From Candidatus Nitrotoga sp. HW29 (GTDB lineage: Bacteria; Pseudomonadota; Gammaproteobacteria; Burkholderiales; Gallionellaceae), in assembly GCF_924101635.2 (NCBI RefSeq), contig NZ_CAKMAA020000076.1:1-51741 (forward strand): a stretch of 51,741 nt of DNA, written 5' to 3'. Shown here one piece after another: positions 27,794 to 38,118 of this stretch. Under the pieces are notes generated by a model. The model ran no database searches. It saw only the letters and a program-made list of their open reading frames with translations, and was not told the DNA's origin. Numbering within the stretch: the first letter of the stretch is position 1; each line of letters begins with the position of its first letter. Made by a program: the position numbers and the translations under genes.

Positions 27794-28579
27794 ATGCCCC
27801 CCGTTCTCGTTTTCGACATTGAAACGATCCCCGACGTTGCCGGGCTTCGTACCCTGTATGGACTTGATCAACAGGTGAACGATAGAGATGTGGCGGAGAT
27901 GGCTTTTCAGATGCGTCGCCAGCAAACAGGCAGTGATTTCTTGCAACATCATCTGCATCGCGTGGTGGCCATTTCGTGCGCATTGCGCGAGGGCGACAAT
28001 TTCCGCGTTTGGTCGCTGGGTGGGCTGGAAGATGATGAAAGCGCCCTCATTCAACGTTTCTTTGACGGCATCAATAAATATACCCCGCAATTAGTATCAT
28101 GGAACGGCGGTGGCTTTGACCTACCCGTATTGCACTATCGTGGCTTGATTCACGGTGTTCAGTGCGCATGCTATTGGGATATGGGAGAAGATAACAAAGA
28201 TTTCAAATGGAATAACTACATCAGCCGTTACCATTCCCGGCATCTTGATTTGATGGACTTGCTTGCATTGTATACAGGCCGCGCCAACGCTCCGCTGGAC
28301 GACCTGGCCAAGCTAATCGGTTTTCCCGGAAAACTGGGTATGGACGGTAGCAAAGTGTGGGAGGCTTATCAGCAGGGCAAGCTGAATGAAATCCGCAATT
28401 ACTGTGAAACCGATGTAGTCAATACTTATTTGGTCTATGCACGCTTTCAATTGATGCGTGGTCAATTTACTCCTGCTCGCTATAAGCAGGAATGTGAATT
28501 GGTGCGCAATACCTTGAGCAAATCCTCCGAACCCCACTGGATGGAATATCTCGCGGCTTGGCCAACCGTAAAATCATAA
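27794..28579 (+). CDS. predicted 3'-5' exonuclease, PolB-like DEDDy family
   Basis: About 261 residues of a stand-alone proofreading-type exonuclease domain. Exo I is VFDIETIPDV (catalytic D and E), Exo II is LVSWNGGGFDLPVLHYR (catalytic D), and Exo III is NYCETDVVNTYLVY (Y and D), giving the DEDDy set. The start is placed at ATG 27794; in-frame GTG 27788 and TTG 27791 precede it and none has a strong ribosome-binding site. Family members are nucleic-acid exonucleases whose exact substrate is not known. Confidence 0.85.
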   Translation: MPPVLVFDIETIPDVAGLRTLYGLDQQVNDRDVAEMAFQMRRQQTGSDFLQHHLHRVVAISCALREGDNFRVWSLGGLEDDESALIQRFFDGINKYTPQLVSWNGGGFDLPVLHYRGLIHGVQCACYWDMGEDNKDFKWNNYISRYHSRHLDLMDLLALYTGRANAPLDDLAKLIGFPGKLGMDGSKVWEAYQQGKLNEIRNYCETDVVNTYLVYARFQLMRGQFTPARYKQECELVRNTLSKSSEPHWMEYLAAWPTVKS

Positions 28580-28581
28580 TC

Positions 28582-28968
28582 ATGTACAAGCTTCGTCGGA
28601 TCTGGCTTGCGCTGGGATGGCTATGGGTTGCCACGATCACATACCTTTCACTCACACCTCATCCACCGGAACCGATGCATTTTTCAAATGCTGACAAGCT
28701 GGAGCATGCACTGGCATACAGTTTTCTGATGCTATGGTTCTGCCAAGTCTATCAACAACGGGCGCCACGTATTTTTATAGCAGGAATGTTGGTCGCCTTA
28801 GGTGTCGGAATAGAATATTTGCAACGTATGACCGCTTACCGAGTTTTTGACTATGCCGATATGCTGGCAAATGGCACTGGCGTGCTCTTGAGCTTGATTT
28901 TTATAAATATGGGCCTGGGACGAATTGGTATCACGCTGGAAACTAAAATTTTTAAAACTGTGAAATGA
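28582..28968 (+). CDS. VanZ-like family membrane protein
   Basis: About 128 residues. The start is placed at ATG 28582 because the earlier TTG at 28558 lies inside the preceding gene. It has four hydrophobic segments and the VanZ-like pattern [47 protein letters not shown] and [11 protein letters not shown]. Function is not known outside glycopeptide resistance clusters, and nothing here suggests such a cluster. The next gene starts 1 nt after the stop. Confidence 0.8.
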   Translation: MYKLRRIWLALGWLWVATITYLSLTPHPPEPMHFSNADKLEHALAYSFLMLWFCQVYQQRAPRIFIAGMLVALGVGIEYLQRMTAYRVFDYADMLANGTGVLLSLIFINMGLGRIGITLETKIFKTVK

Positions 28969-28969
28969 G

Positions 28970-30295
28970 ATGACTGTTAAATCCATACACGCAAACAGCG
29001 TTGTTGTTGAATCGCTTGACTACGAAGGTCGTGGCATTGCGCATGCAGATGGTAAAGTAATTTTTATCGAAGGCGCGCTGACGGGTGAGCGCGTCACCTA
29101 TTCGTCATATCGTAAAAAAACCAGCTTTGAGTTAGCACAACTCGGCCAAATTATTAAACCCACTTTCATGCGCATCCAGCCAAAGTGCAAGCATTTCGGC
29201 GTGTGCGGAGGGTGCTCCATGCAGCATATGGATGCACGTGCCCAGGTTGCCGCTAAACAGCGCATTCTGGAAGACAACTTATGGCACATCGGCAAGGTCA
29301 AGGCCCAAACCATTTTGCTGCCGATTTATGGGCAGCCGTGGGGATACCGACAGCGGGCGCGGCTTTCGGTACGCCATGTATTGAAGAAGGGCAAGACGCT
29401 GGTAGGCTTTCGCGAAAAGCGTGGCGGCTATGTGGCGGACATGCAGCATTGTGAAATCCTGACACCTAAAATTGCCAAGCTATTGCCGCTGTTGGGAGAA
29501 TTGAATGAAAGCCTTACCATTCGTGATGCATTACCGCAAATCGAAGTGGCAGTCGGCGAACATGTGGACGTGTTGGTGTTGCGCATTTTACAGGCACTTT
29601 CACCGGCTGATGAAGAGGCAATCAAACAGTTCGCCGATACCCATGCGGTACAGTTTTGGCTGCAAACAAAAGGGCCGGAGACGGCAGTGCCGTTTTACCC
29701 GCTGGACGCACCGCCGCTGGCATACAGCTTGCCAGAGTTCGGGATTACCATGCCATTTGCTCCGACTGAGTTTACCCAAGTCAATGCGGATATGAACCGC
29801 GTCATGGTAAGCCGTGCCATGCGTTTGCTCAATCCTCAGCCGAATGAACGCATCGCTGATTTATTCTGCGGTCTGGGCAACTTCACACTGCCTATTGCGC
29901 GCAGTGGTGCTCAAGTAGTAGGCATCGAAGGCAGCGCTGCACTAGTGCAGCGTGCCAAGCAAAATGCCGCGTTTAACGGCTTGGGGAACAACACCCAATT
30001 TAGCGCGATGAATTTGTTTAAGATAGACGAAGCGGCATTGATACAGTTAGGCCATTTCGACAAAATGTTAATTGACCCGCCACGTGACGGCGCGTTTGAA
30101 CTAGTCAAGGCGTTGGGTACTGATGCGCCGAGTCGTATCGTGTATGTCTCATGTAATCCCGCAACGCTGGCGCGTGATGCCGAGATATTAGTGCATCAGA
30201 AGGGTTATGACCTAAAAGCCGCAGCCGTGATGAATATGTTTCCGCACACCTCTCATGTCGAGTCCATCGCACTGTTTGAAAAGACGCAGGCATAG
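28970..30295 (+). CDS. rlmD: RlmD, 23S rRNA (uracil-1939-C5)-methyltransferase
   Basis: A 441-residue SAM-dependent RNA m5U methyltransferase. It has an N-terminal TRAM domain ([19 protein letters not shown]) and a [4Fe-4S] cluster made by [13 protein letters not shown] and a later Cys in MQHCEIL. The Rossmann methyltransferase domain shows [18 protein letters not shown], the motif [14 protein letters not shown] and the catalytic [11 protein letters not shown]. Length and cluster spacing match RlmD (RumA). It starts 1 nt after the VanZ-like gene; the DUF455 gene follows after 3 nt. Confidence 0.95.
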   Translation: MTVKSIHANSVVVESLDYEGRGIAHADGKVIFIEGALTGERVTYSSYRKKTSFELAQLGQIIKPTFMRIQPKCKHFGVCGGCSMQHMDARAQVAAKQRILEDNLWHIGKVKAQTILLPIYGQPWGYRQRARLSVRHVLKKGKTLVGFREKRGGYVADMQHCEILTPKIAKLLPLLGELNESLTIRDALPQIEVAVGEHVDVLVLRILQALSPADEEAIKQFADTHAVQFWLQTKGPETAVPFYPLDAPPLAYSLPEFGITMPFAPTEFTQVNADMNRVMVSRAMRLLNPQPNERIADLFCGLGNFTLPIARSGAQVVGIEGSAALVQRAKQNAAFNGLGNNTQFSAMNLFKIDEAALIQLGHFDKMLIDPPRDGAFELVKALGTDAPSRIVYVSCNPATLARDAEILVHQKGYDLKAAAVMNMFPHTSHVESIALFEKTQA

Positions 30296-30298
30296 CAT

Positions 30299-31114
30299 AT
30301 GCTGCTTGATGCTCCTAAAGAACTTCGCTTGGCAGCACTTCATTGGCTGGCAGAGTCGGACCCTGTTCTGAAATCCGCTGGCGTAATTGCCTTGGCTCAA
30401 GCATGGAAAAAAGGTGAAATTGACTTGGAGGTTGATACTTCCCTGACAACATTGCAGCCTATCCCCGGTCATCCGCAGCTTCCTGAACTCGTTTCACATT
30501 TATCTGTACCACGCAGATCCATGCGTACTGAAGAAGGCCGTGCTGCGCTGATTCATGCGCTGACACATATTGAATTTAATGCGATCAATCTGGCCCTGGA
30601 TGCTATCTGGCGCTTCCCGGAAATGCCGCGCGAATATTATTATGACTGGCTAAAGGTCGCAGCAGAAGAAGCCCGACATTTTTCTTTGCTTTCTGCACAT
30701 TTGGGTACGAAAGGTTATGCCTACGGCGACTTTGCAGCGCACAACGGTCTTTGGGATATGGTCGAAAAAACCACGGATGATATCCTTGCCCGCATGGCAC
30801 TGGTTCCGCGCACTATGGAAGCACGCGGCCTGGATGCCTCTCCGCCGCTGCGAGCGAAGCTTGCACAAGCAGGCGATATTGCGGCAGCTGAAATTATCGA
30901 CATCATTCTGGCAGATGAGATTGGCCACGTTTTGATTGGCAATCGCTGGTTTAACTGGATTTGCGAGACACGTGGCCTTGAACCTATTGCGACCTATGCC
31001 TCACTTGCAGAAATTTACAAGGCACCGACGCTGCGCGGGCCTTTTAATATTGAAGCAAGACGAGCGGCGGGATTTAGCGAAAACGAGCTGATGACTTTGA
31101 TGGCTGTCAAATAA
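30299..31114 (+). CDS. DUF455 family ferritin-like protein
   Basis: A 271-residue protein of the DUF455 family, a ferritin-like four-helix bundle related to the tRNA hydroxylase MiaE. Carboxylate and His motifs expected for a di-iron centre are visible: ALTHIEFNAINLALDAIW, KVAAEEARHFSLLSAHLG and IILADEIGHVLIGNRWF. Substrate unknown. It is the last gene of a short plus-strand run, convergent with the glycan cluster. Confidence 0.88.
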   Translation: MLLDAPKELRLAALHWLAESDPVLKSAGVIALAQAWKKGEIDLEVDTSLTTLQPIPGHPQLPELVSHLSVPRRSMRTEEGRAALIHALTHIEFNAINLALDAIWRFPEMPREYYYDWLKVAAEEARHFSLLSAHLGTKGYAYGDFAAHNGLWDMVEKTTDDILARMALVPRTMEARGLDASPPLRAKLAQAGDIAAAEIIDIILADEIGHVLIGNRWFNWICETRGLEPIATYASLAEIYKAPTLRGPFNIEARRAAGFSENELMTLMAVK

Positions 31115-31145
31115 CGATCACACCATTTGTATATCTGACAGCATT

Positions 31146-32177
31146 TCAAGCTAACGTAAACTCACCCGCCCTCATTAAATCAGCCATTACAGCATTCACC
31201 AGCGATTGGCAAAAATACGCGTTGGTAAAGCGCACGCTGTCTTGTCCGGCCATAAAGCACTGGATTGCCGCCTGATAGCGCGCGTGGCTATCGGCGTCGA
31301 TTGATTGTAAAAAACGTAACATCTCAGAAGGGCTATTAAAACGATCGCCATCGATGTAGCAATCCTCTGGAACGAGTGCTGTTTTGTGTGTGCTACCGAT
31401 ATAAATCGGTATGCAGCCGCTGGTAAAGCAATCGAAAATTTTCTCGGTCAAGTAGCCGGGGCTGCCGCGTGAATTTTCATAACAGATTGAAAATTTAGCG
31501 CGATCCAAAACGTCTGATTTCAAGTGCAATGTCCCACGGTAACTCGGGAATGGTCGGCTGGGAGCAATGCGGGCACGCCATTCATTCACACGCTTCATAA
31601 GACGTCCTGTTAGGCCGGGGCGTACCGCCGGGATGTCCCAACCCTTGCCATACAGCATAAATAGTTCAGGAGCCTGCGCTTCGAAAAAGCGAATAATTTC
31701 AATGCGGTTATCATGTAAACTGCGGGGATGAGGATGTAGTAGTGCTTTATTTGACGCAATCATCACGCAAAACAAATCACGCTCGATAAAACTCGGTACT
31801 GGCCGTAAACTTAAATCGTTGGGGTAATCCAGGCACAAAATTTGTTTGCCATCGATGAGTGTTTCATTCGATGTAAATACCTTACGATAACGGCGTAACT
31901 GCGCCATCTCGCTATTGAGGGGTCGAACAATCGGGTCTTCATATAGATATGCGTAAGCTGGACATTTTGGCAAGCGACGCCGCGCGTTGATATGCAGTTC
32001 AAACATTACGTCACGGCCAATGTTCATATCAGCGGTTGAAAGCTCAATCCCTGCTTCCAAAAACAGTTCACGCAACAAACGGTAGGGTATATGAAACTCG
32101 CCTCCATTAGGGCCGGCGCCAGGTTTGAAAATCTCATTCCGCTTATGCCTGCCAACCACGATTGATGCGTGCTTCAT
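31146..32177 (-). CDS. glycosyltransferase family 10 (fucosyltransferase-like)
   Basis: A 343-residue protein whose C-terminal half has the alpha-1,3/4-fucosyltransferase (GT10) motif FSICYENSRGSPGYLTEKIF followed by DCFTSGCIPIYIGS, the GDP-sugar binding region. The N-terminal half carries FELHINARRRLPKCPAY and a Rossmann-like fold. A fucosyl (or similar 6-deoxyhexose) transfer to surface glycan is inferred. No GDP-fucose synthesis genes are in the window. It is last in the minus-strand cluster, 32 nt after the GT2 gene. Confidence 0.82.
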   Translation of the reverse strand: MKHASIVVGRHKRNEIFKPGAGPNGGEFHIPYRLLRELFLEAGIELSTADMNIGRDVMFELHINARRRLPKCPAYAYLYEDPIVRPLNSEMAQLRRYRKVFTSNETLIDGKQILCLDYPNDLSLRPVPSFIERDLFCVMIASNKALLHPHPRSLHDNRIEIIRFFEAQAPELFMLYGKGWDIPAVRPGLTGRLMKRVNEWRARIAPSRPFPSYRGTLHLKSDVLDRAKFSICYENSRGSPGYLTEKIFDCFTSGCIPIYIGSTHKTALVPEDCYIDGDRFNSPSEMLRFLQSIDADSHARYQAAIQCFMAGQDSVRFTNAYFCQSLVNAVMADLMRAGEFTLA

Positions 32178-32209
32178 GCGCTGTTAATTTCTGTAATGAT
32201 ACACACCGC

Positions 32210-33118
32210 TTATCTCCTGGAAGAAAATAATTGGTCGCATTCAATTTTTGCTGCCGGTCGGGCGGCAAGCTTGACAATACCATTAGCGGTCCAGTCGATA
32301 CCACTCTTCCTCACCTCACGTACATAGGCTTTATTACGCTGCACAATATTAGCGTCGGCATAGCCACGTAAGTGTTCAATATGCAGCAGACAAGTACTGT
32401 AGCGAATATGTTGCCCGACAACACCGTGGTTATTCAGACGCACACCCATCTCCACATCCTCGGCGCCGTATTTTAAGGACTCGTCGAAACCGTTAACTGC
32501 AATGAGGTCGCGACGCCAAGCCGAACTGTTAGCGCCATTCCAGGTACGCTTGACTGGTGTGAGTCGCTCAAGCTTGCTCACTAAAGCCATCGGCAATACT
32601 GCTGCCTTCAGCAACACGCTGAGCTTGCGCAGTCCTATCTGTGCGACGATCCAGTTCAGCCGAAAAACCTCGCCACTGGCAATAGCTTGTTCCGATAGTG
32701 CTAACGTTGATTTATCGGGCAGACGAATCATTCCACCGGAAAGAAAAACACCCTCGGTGCGGCGCGCAATATGGCTGGCAATAAAATCGGGGCGGGCAAC
32801 ACAATCACCATCGATGAAGATGAGGTAATCTGCTTGCGACGAGTTGATGGCTTTGTTCAAAATAGTGTTTTTACAAAAGCCGTCATCTGGCTGCCAAATA
32901 TGGCGCAGTGAAATCGGGCTGAGACGGCGACTCCAATTCTCAAGTAGCGCGTGTGTCGGTTCGCCGGATCCATCGTCCGCTACACATATGCTGAAGTCGG
33001 CGTTGCGCTGGCCGACCAGTGCTAGCAGCACATAGTTCAGCGCCATTGGATTATTGTAAGTTGAAACGATTACTTCGGTACGCACGATACTTGGTTGTGT
33101 TGCAATCGAGTTGCTCAT
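32210..33118 (-). CDS. glycosyltransferase family 2
   Basis: A 302-residue GT-A fold enzyme. The N-terminal VIVSTYNNPMALNYVLLAL and CVADDGSGEPTHALL bind the nucleotide sugar; the metal-binding DGD sits in LIFIDGDCVARPDFIASH. An acceptor-side motif RRDLIAVNGFDESLKYGAED follows, an ED motif typical of the family. It probably adds one sugar to LPS core or another surface glycan. It lies between the GT10 gene and the DxD glycosyltransferase gene. Confidence 0.88.
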   Translation of the reverse strand: MSNSIATQPSIVRTEVIVSTYNNPMALNYVLLALVGQRNADFSICVADDGSGEPTHALLENWSRRLSPISLRHIWQPDDGFCKNTILNKAINSSQADYLIFIDGDCVARPDFIASHIARRTEGVFLSGGMIRLPDKSTLALSEQAIASGEVFRLNWIVAQIGLRKLSVLLKAAVLPMALVSKLERLTPVKRTWNGANSSAWRRDLIAVNGFDESLKYGAEDVEMGVRLNNHGVVGQHIRYSTCLLHIEHLRGYADANIVQRNKAYVREVRKSGIDWTANGIVKLAARPAAKIECDQLFSSRR

Positions 33119-33193
33119 ATCAACGCCATTCGATTAGCGTGATGGACACAGTTTCGCAAGCCGAAGAAGAGACACATCCGTTTCATGGAGATT

Positions 33194-33967
33194 TCATTCA
33201 GTCCAATGCTTGGATATCCAGGGTGCGGCCTGCACGTATCGGAACCGTCGGTTACGCCGTCCATCCAGCGCATCGGGCGGGTTGACTTCGCCATGAAAAA
33301 TCAAAATGCGCGCACTCTCTGGAATAATTGGAGCAGACCAATAGTTGTAAGGCCAACGGGGAATACAGTGATATTTGAAACTACGGCACCAAGCATCAGG
33401 CCAATAGCTCAACTTCCCTTGGCGATGCAACCAGTCGGAGAGAAATGCCTGCTCGTTTCGAAATTTACGTCGAATATCAGTTTGTTTTGCCCGGAATTCA
33501 GCCAGCAAATCAGCATGTGCACCGAGACAAAAGCGATAAACTGACGAGTTACCGGTAATGCGCCAACGTCGCTTCCAATCATGAATGATCAAAAAGTCAC
33601 CCGGTTGCTCAAAGAAACAGTCAATGTCATTGACAATCACCACATCAAGGTCGAGAAACAGCGCGGTACCTTGTAATCCGTGCAGGCTAGACTCGAAGGT
33701 AGTCAGTTTTTTCCAACCGCGCTCAGGGATACCGTCTGGCAAAGCCAAATCAGGAATGGGCAAACACTGCACTTCGGCGCGCACACCTTCACTTCGATCG
33801 GTTAAACAGACGAAACGAAACGGCCCGTGTAAGTGCCGTATCACCATCGCATATAACCTGTTGACATACTCAGGGCCATACTTGACGCCCCATTTCATGC
33901 ATAAAATGACGCGCTCGTCAGTACCTGCATGAGGCTGGTGTACTGATTTTTCAATTTCTTGAGTCAT
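33194..33967 (-). CDS. DxD-motif glycosyltransferase (GT8-like fold)
   Basis: A 257-residue protein with the pattern RVILCMKWGVKYGPEYVNRL, FRFVCLTDRS, LPIPDLALP and a DxD metal site in GTALFLDLDVVIVNDID, seen in LPS-cluster glycosyltransferases of the nucleotide-sugar transferase superfamily. The start overlaps the upstream O-antigen-ligase-like gene by 4 nt, so the two are translationally coupled. Sugar and acceptor are unknown. Confidence 0.75.
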   Translation of the reverse strand: MTQEIEKSVHQPHAGTDERVILCMKWGVKYGPEYVNRLYAMVIRHLHGPFRFVCLTDRSEGVRAEVQCLPIPDLALPDGIPERGWKKLTTFESSLHGLQGTALFLDLDVVIVNDIDCFFEQPGDFLIIHDWKRRWRITGNSSVYRFCLGAHADLLAEFRAKQTDIRRKFRNEQAFLSDWLHRQGKLSYWPDAWCRSFKYHCIPRWPYNYWSAPIIPESARILIFHGEVNPPDALDGRRNRRFRYVQAAPWISKHWTE

Positions 33968-35163
33968 ACTGCTCGGACGTCGCTACGCGTCACACCCGCC
34001 AGCGGAATGGCAAGCAAAATCATAAATGGCATGCCAAATACCGCATCTCGCAAGATAGCATTAAACATACCACCCACCATGATTGCCACCCCCAACATAC
34101 CCAGCCACATCCCATGCGCACCACCAATTCTCCAGGCGACAGTCAATTGAGTTAACCAAATCCACAACAAGGCAGCAAGTCCGATCAATCCAATTTCGGC
34201 AGTGTAAAATAAATAGTCATTGTGCGGGGTACGCGTCTTTTCACTCAGCAAACCTTTCGCATGTTTCTGATACTGGGAAGGCCAAGTCGCTATTCCGTGC
34301 CCCGTCCATGGCTTTTCCGCAATCATTTTGGTAGTGACGCTATACATCTCCAATCGAATGCCATCTTCACTTATTTGTTGACCTTGCGAAAAAGCATTAA
34401 TGTCATTTATCGTACCGATAGCACGCTGACGTAAATCCGATGCAGATATCCAGGCAACCGCAAGCATTAATACAAAACCTAGCAACCAAAGCACACTACG
34501 CCAAGACATGGTGAAATATTTCAAAAAAAACAATAAACACAACAATACAAAAATTAAATTAGCAGTACGCGATTTAGCGAGAAACAGCAACGCGATTACA
34601 ATATATAAAAACGCTACCACCCTCAACCAAAGCCATCGGCGATCAGCCAATGATGTCATTTCGTAAAGCATCCACCCAGCCGCTATTGCCAACAAGATAG
34701 CAAGCAAAATAGACTTATTTCCGCGATAAGCCAGGTAATTTGCAAAGATCTCTATCTTTGGAAGTACCTGTAATAAGTTGAGGTAATACAACGTAGCGGC
34801 ATAGAGTGCACCTACAAAAAAAACGTTGACTGCCCGCCTTTGCCAATCTCCCGATCCAACACTAATAAAAAACAATAAGACAATATAAATTTGATAGTGC
34901 ACAAATCCCGACCAAAAATAATCTTGAGATCGCTCCAAAAAAATTGCGGCACAGCATGTTATTGCTGATAAACCTAATATAGGCCAAAAAAGCGGACTCG
35001 CTTTAGCTGTCAGCCATTTCTTCGAAAAATCCCCTGAACATAATAAACTAAACAGAAACAACAGAATACCTGTGTAAATTATTCCAACCGGAAAAAATAA
35101 CGTCAATGGCAAAAAGGATAAAATTGTTTGGGGCAATACCTCACGCCGGAATACAGAATTCAT
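33964..35163 (-). CDS. O-antigen ligase/polymerase family membrane protein (WaaL/Wzy_C)
   Basis: A 399-residue polytopic inner-membrane protein with about ten transmembrane helices and a large periplasmic loop. It contains the Wzy_C family motif region NDINAFSQGQQISEDG, RLEMYSVTTKMIAEKPWTGH, GIATWPSQYQ and the conserved His in TRTPHNDYLFYTAEIGLIG. This is typical of WaaL-type ligases that join O-antigen or another glycan to lipid A-core. It is the first gene of the four-gene glycan cluster. Ligase and polymerase cannot be told apart by sequence alone. Confidence 0.85.
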   Translation of the reverse strand: MNSVFRREVLPQTILSFLPLTLFFPVGIIYTGILLFLFSLLCSGDFSKKWLTAKASPLFWPILGLSAITCCAAIFLERSQDYFWSGFVHYQIYIVLLFFISVGSGDWQRRAVNVFFVGALYAATLYYLNLLQVLPKIEIFANYLAYRGNKSILLAILLAIAAGWMLYEMTSLADRRWLWLRVVAFLYIVIALLFLAKSRTANLIFVLLCLLFFLKYFTMSWRSVLWLLGFVLMLAVAWISASDLRQRAIGTINDINAFSQGQQISEDGIRLEMYSVTTKMIAEKPWTGHGIATWPSQYQKHAKGLLSEKTRTPHNDYLFYTAEIGLIGLAALLWIWLTQLTVAWRIGGAHGMWLGMLGVAIMVGGMFNAILRDAVFGMPFMILLAIPLAGVTRSDVRAV

Positions 35164-35271
35164 ATTTTGATAGATATTTTGGTTCGGATTTCAAATGTAA
35201 CAATGCCATCATTCCCTCGTTTGAACGATAACTGCACCAAGCAACAAACCTGGCGCATGATCTGTGTACGT

Positions 35272-35973
35272 TCATTTTCCCTCCGCAATCTGTTTAACAA
35301 AACCCTGTAATGCTTGCAACGGATCAACGGCGCGAGTGATGGGGCGGCCAATTACCAGATAATCCGCACCTTCACTCAGCGCGGCGCAGGGCGTCATGAT
35401 GCGCAATTGATCATCGGCGGCGGCATCCGCCGAACGAATACCCGGCGTAACCAAACAAAATTCGCTTCCGCAGTGCTGACGCAGCAAAGCGGCCTCCCGT
35501 GCAGAACATACGACACCGTCTAGCCCGCTATCGCGCGCGAGCTTAGCCAAACGCAACACCATATCGGCAGGCGTCGTCGCAATCCCCAAATCGATCAAAT
35601 CTTCCTGTGCCATGCTGGTAAGCAATGTCACGGCAATCAGTTTAGGCGATTGGGTATATAAACTCATTGCCTCACGCGCCGCTTCCATCATCTTGCGTCC
35701 ACCCAACGCATGCACATTGACCATCCACACACCTAATTCAGCGGCAACCTTACATGCCTGCGCCGTCGTATTGGGAATATCATGAAATTTCAGATCAAGG
35801 AATACTTCAAAATCACGCTGCATGATCTGTTCGATCAATCGTGACCCTGCCGTAGTAAACAATTCGATACCCACCTTAAGACGACACAACGTAGGCTCCA
35901 ACCGGGCCACCAGTTCTAGTGCAAGTTGTGCATTAGGGTAATCAAGCGCGACAATAATTTTAGGATCGTTCAT
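35272..35973 (-). CDS. pyrF: orotidine-5'-phosphate decarboxylase
   Basis: The last step of UMP synthesis. In 233 residues, the catalytic Lys-Asp network is visible in [11 protein letters not shown], with IIVALDYPN at the N-terminus, [10 protein letters not shown], and the phosphate-binding [11 protein letters not shown] and [15 protein letters not shown]. The start overlaps the lapB stop by 4 nt, as in E. coli where pyrF follows lapB. It ends the aroA-cmk to pyrF series. Confidence 0.97.
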   Translation of the reverse strand: MNDPKIIVALDYPNAQLALELVARLEPTLCRLKVGIELFTTAGSRLIEQIMQRDFEVFLDLKFHDIPNTTAQACKVAAELGVWMVNVHALGGRKMMEAAREAMSLYTQSPKLIAVTLLTSMAQEDLIDLGIATTPADMVLRLAKLARDSGLDGVVCSAREAALLRQHCGSEFCLVTPGIRSADAAADDQLRIMTPCAALSEGADYLVIGRPITRAVDPLQALQGFVKQIAEGK

Positions 35974-37145
35974 ATTTTTTGTCCATTTTCTTCACTTCTG
36001 CGTGGAGAATAGGTTTCCCAACCATGACATGCCGGACAATGCCAATAAAACTGACGCGCCTTAAAACCACAATTGGCGCAACGATACATTGCTAACGTAC
36101 GTGTACGTTGATGTACCAGGTTCTTCACCATCGCCACATCAGCACGGTGTTCAATTGATACTTCCAGCAACCGTGCCTCCAGCAGCTTATCCAGACCAAG
36201 TAGTGTGGGGTTGCGCTGCAGTTCATCACGTACCAGTCTATACGCCGCTTCAGCACCATCACGCTGCAGGATGGCATCAAACAGCACGTTCATCAAATCC
36301 AACGAGGGGTACTTGATCAAATAGCCTTGCAACATACCTATTCCCTCATCTACATGTCCAGCTTGACGATAGGCCTGAAGTAGACGCTCAGCCACCAAGG
36401 GTAGATATTGCTGGTTCTGCTTTTCAATGCGCTGCCAAATTTCAATGGCGTTGGCAAAACGCTGCGCTAAATTTTCTATGTCGCCCAACATCATGGTAGC
36501 GCGCACCGATTGAGGATTAGCTTCCAACGCCTGATCCAAATGAATACACGCAGCATCAATTCGCTGCTGCGTTAATTCTGCTGCAGCCAATTCGCAATAA
36601 AAAAAAGCGGCCTCCTTACCATGCGATTGACCGCTTAACACGGTCAGGCGGTGCGTCACGTCAATCGCCTTGAACCAATCCTTTTCCTTTTGATACAACT
36701 CGAGTAGAAAATTTAGCGCGGCATTGGCATACGATGTAGCTTGCAATTTAAGGAACAACTCTTCGGCACGATTTAATATTCCGGCATTAAGATAATCTTG
36801 CGCCAGTTCAAATAACGCCTGTTGTTTCTTGTTTTCATCCAGGTCAACGCGTTCAATTAAATTCAGGTGCATGCGAATGGCGCGATCTACCTCGCCACGG
36901 CGGCGAAACAAACTACCCAGTGCAAAGTGCAGTTCAATCGTCTGTGGATCAACCTTAACCACCTCAATAAATGCCTCGATCGCTTTATCCTGTTGCTCAT
37001 TGAGCAAAAAATTTAGCCCCTGAAAATAGGAGCGCGGCAGAGCACTAGATTCAAACAACATTTGCTTGATATCTATGCGCGCTGCCAACCAGCCCATCCC
37101 GAAAAACAACGGAAAAACCAGCAGCATCCACAGCTCAAATTCCAT
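35970..37145 (-). CDS. lapB: LapB (YciM), LPS assembly regulator
   Basis: A 391-residue inner-membrane-anchored TPR protein that presents LpxC to FtsH and so sets LPS synthesis rate. It has an N-terminal anchor ([20 protein letters not shown]), tandem tetratricopeptide repeats, and a C-terminal rubredoxin-like metal site with two CxxC pairs ([11 protein letters not shown] and [11 protein letters not shown]). It lies downstream of lapA with a 231-nt gap and overlaps pyrF by 4 nt. Confidence 0.96.
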   Translation of the reverse strand: MEFELWMLLVFPLFFGMGWLAARIDIKQMLFESSALPRSYFQGLNFLLNEQQDKAIEAFIEVVKVDPQTIELHFALGSLFRRRGEVDRAIRMHLNLIERVDLDENKKQQALFELAQDYLNAGILNRAEELFLKLQATSYANAALNFLLELYQKEKDWFKAIDVTHRLTVLSGQSHGKEAAFFYCELAAAELTQQRIDAACIHLDQALEANPQSVRATMMLGDIENLAQRFANAIEIWQRIEKQNQQYLPLVAERLLQAYRQAGHVDEGIGMLQGYLIKYPSLDLMNVLFDAILQRDGAEAAYRLVRDELQRNPTLLGLDKLLEARLLEVSIEHRADVAMVKNLVHQRTRTLAMYRCANCGFKARQFYWHCPACHGWETYSPRRSEENGQKI

Positions 37146-37376
37146 AAATGAAAAATCAGATTAAAAGGTTATATGTAATTAATCAGCCTAAATCTTTCAT
37201 AAATCGAGTGATAATTACAAAGAGTTTTGTTTGACTGGGAAATCTAGAAGGAAGAAGCAATACATCCCCCGCCCGGAATCTAGACTTTGTATAGCAAACA
37301 AAAATGATCTATTTATAAAAACTACGCAATTTCTATCGCCAGATAGTCAATGCTAAATATCTCAGCACACATCGAT

Positions 37377-37664
37377 TTATTGAATATCTGGGTTATTATC
37401 GCCTGCACTGACCAGTTTATTTTTCAAACGCAATTCGCGTTTTAGCGCGGCAATTTCCCTGCGTTGCCGAAAAATATTACCTAGCACAGCGAGTACACCC
37501 ACACTTACACCTACGGCAAAAAATAACAACACAATCAGTATCAAGGATGATTGCCATTCATAACCAAAGAAATAGTGCAACACCACAGGCTGGTCATTTT
37601 TCATGGCAAAACCAAGAAGAATAAGGAACAATACTGCACGCAACAACCAAATCACATAGCGCAT
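37377..37664 (-). CDS. lapA: LapA family inner-membrane protein
   Basis: The start is ATG 37664 (MRYVIWLLRAVLFLILLGFA), which has an AGGTGA ribosome-binding site; the frame is open further upstream. It is about 95 residues with two transmembrane helices and a basic C-terminal coiled segment (RQRREIAALKRELRLKNK). It matches LapA, the partner of LapB in LPS assembly, and lies between ihfB and lapB as expected. Confidence 0.9.
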   Translation of the reverse strand: MRYVIWLLRAVLFLILLGFAMKNDQPVVLHYFFGYEWQSSLILIVLLFFAVGVSVGVLAVLGNIFRQRREIAALKRELRLKNKLVSAGDNNPDIQ

Positions 37665-37818
37665 ATATTCACCTAAAATAATTTTTCGTTGCGACAATAA
37701 CACGAATGAGCAAAAAATTGACGGCACTATCTTACGAAAGGCCGTCAATTTTTTCTACAAACAATGCTTACAACTAAACTGCCCAGAGCTCTAAAAGATT
37801 CAGAACAGACTTCAAATT

Positions 37819-38106
37819 TCAAGAAGATGGATAATCAACCCGCTCACGTAATTCCTTACCTGCCTTAAAGTGTGGCACATACTTAGCCGGAACCTGCACC
37901 TTATCACCCGATTTTGGATTACGCCCTATCCGCGGTGGGCGATAATTCAGCGCAAAACTGCCGAAGCCGCGGATTTCAATGCGTCCTCCTCGCGCCAAGG
38001 TTTCCGCCATGGCATCAAGGATTACTTTAACTGCTAGATCAGCATCCTTAGCCAATAGTTGCGGATAACGCTCCGCTAGCTTTGCGATAAGATCAGAACG
38101 GGTCAT
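37819..38106 (-). CDS. ihfB: integration host factor subunit beta
   Basis: A DNA-bending HU/IHF-family protein, 95 residues from ATG 38106 ([18 protein letters not shown]), which has AAGGAG placed 8 nt before it; a GTG three codons earlier is less likely. The family signature is [19 protein letters not shown] and [18 protein letters not shown]. It lies 12 nt after rpsA, the same order as in E. coli. Confidence 0.97.
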   Translation of the reverse strand: MTRSDLIAKLAERYPQLLAKDADLAVKVILDAMAETLARGGRIEIRGFGSFALNYRPPRIGRNPKSGDKVQVPAKYVPHFKAGKELRERVDYPSS

Positions 38107-38118
38107 TCTTATCACTCC

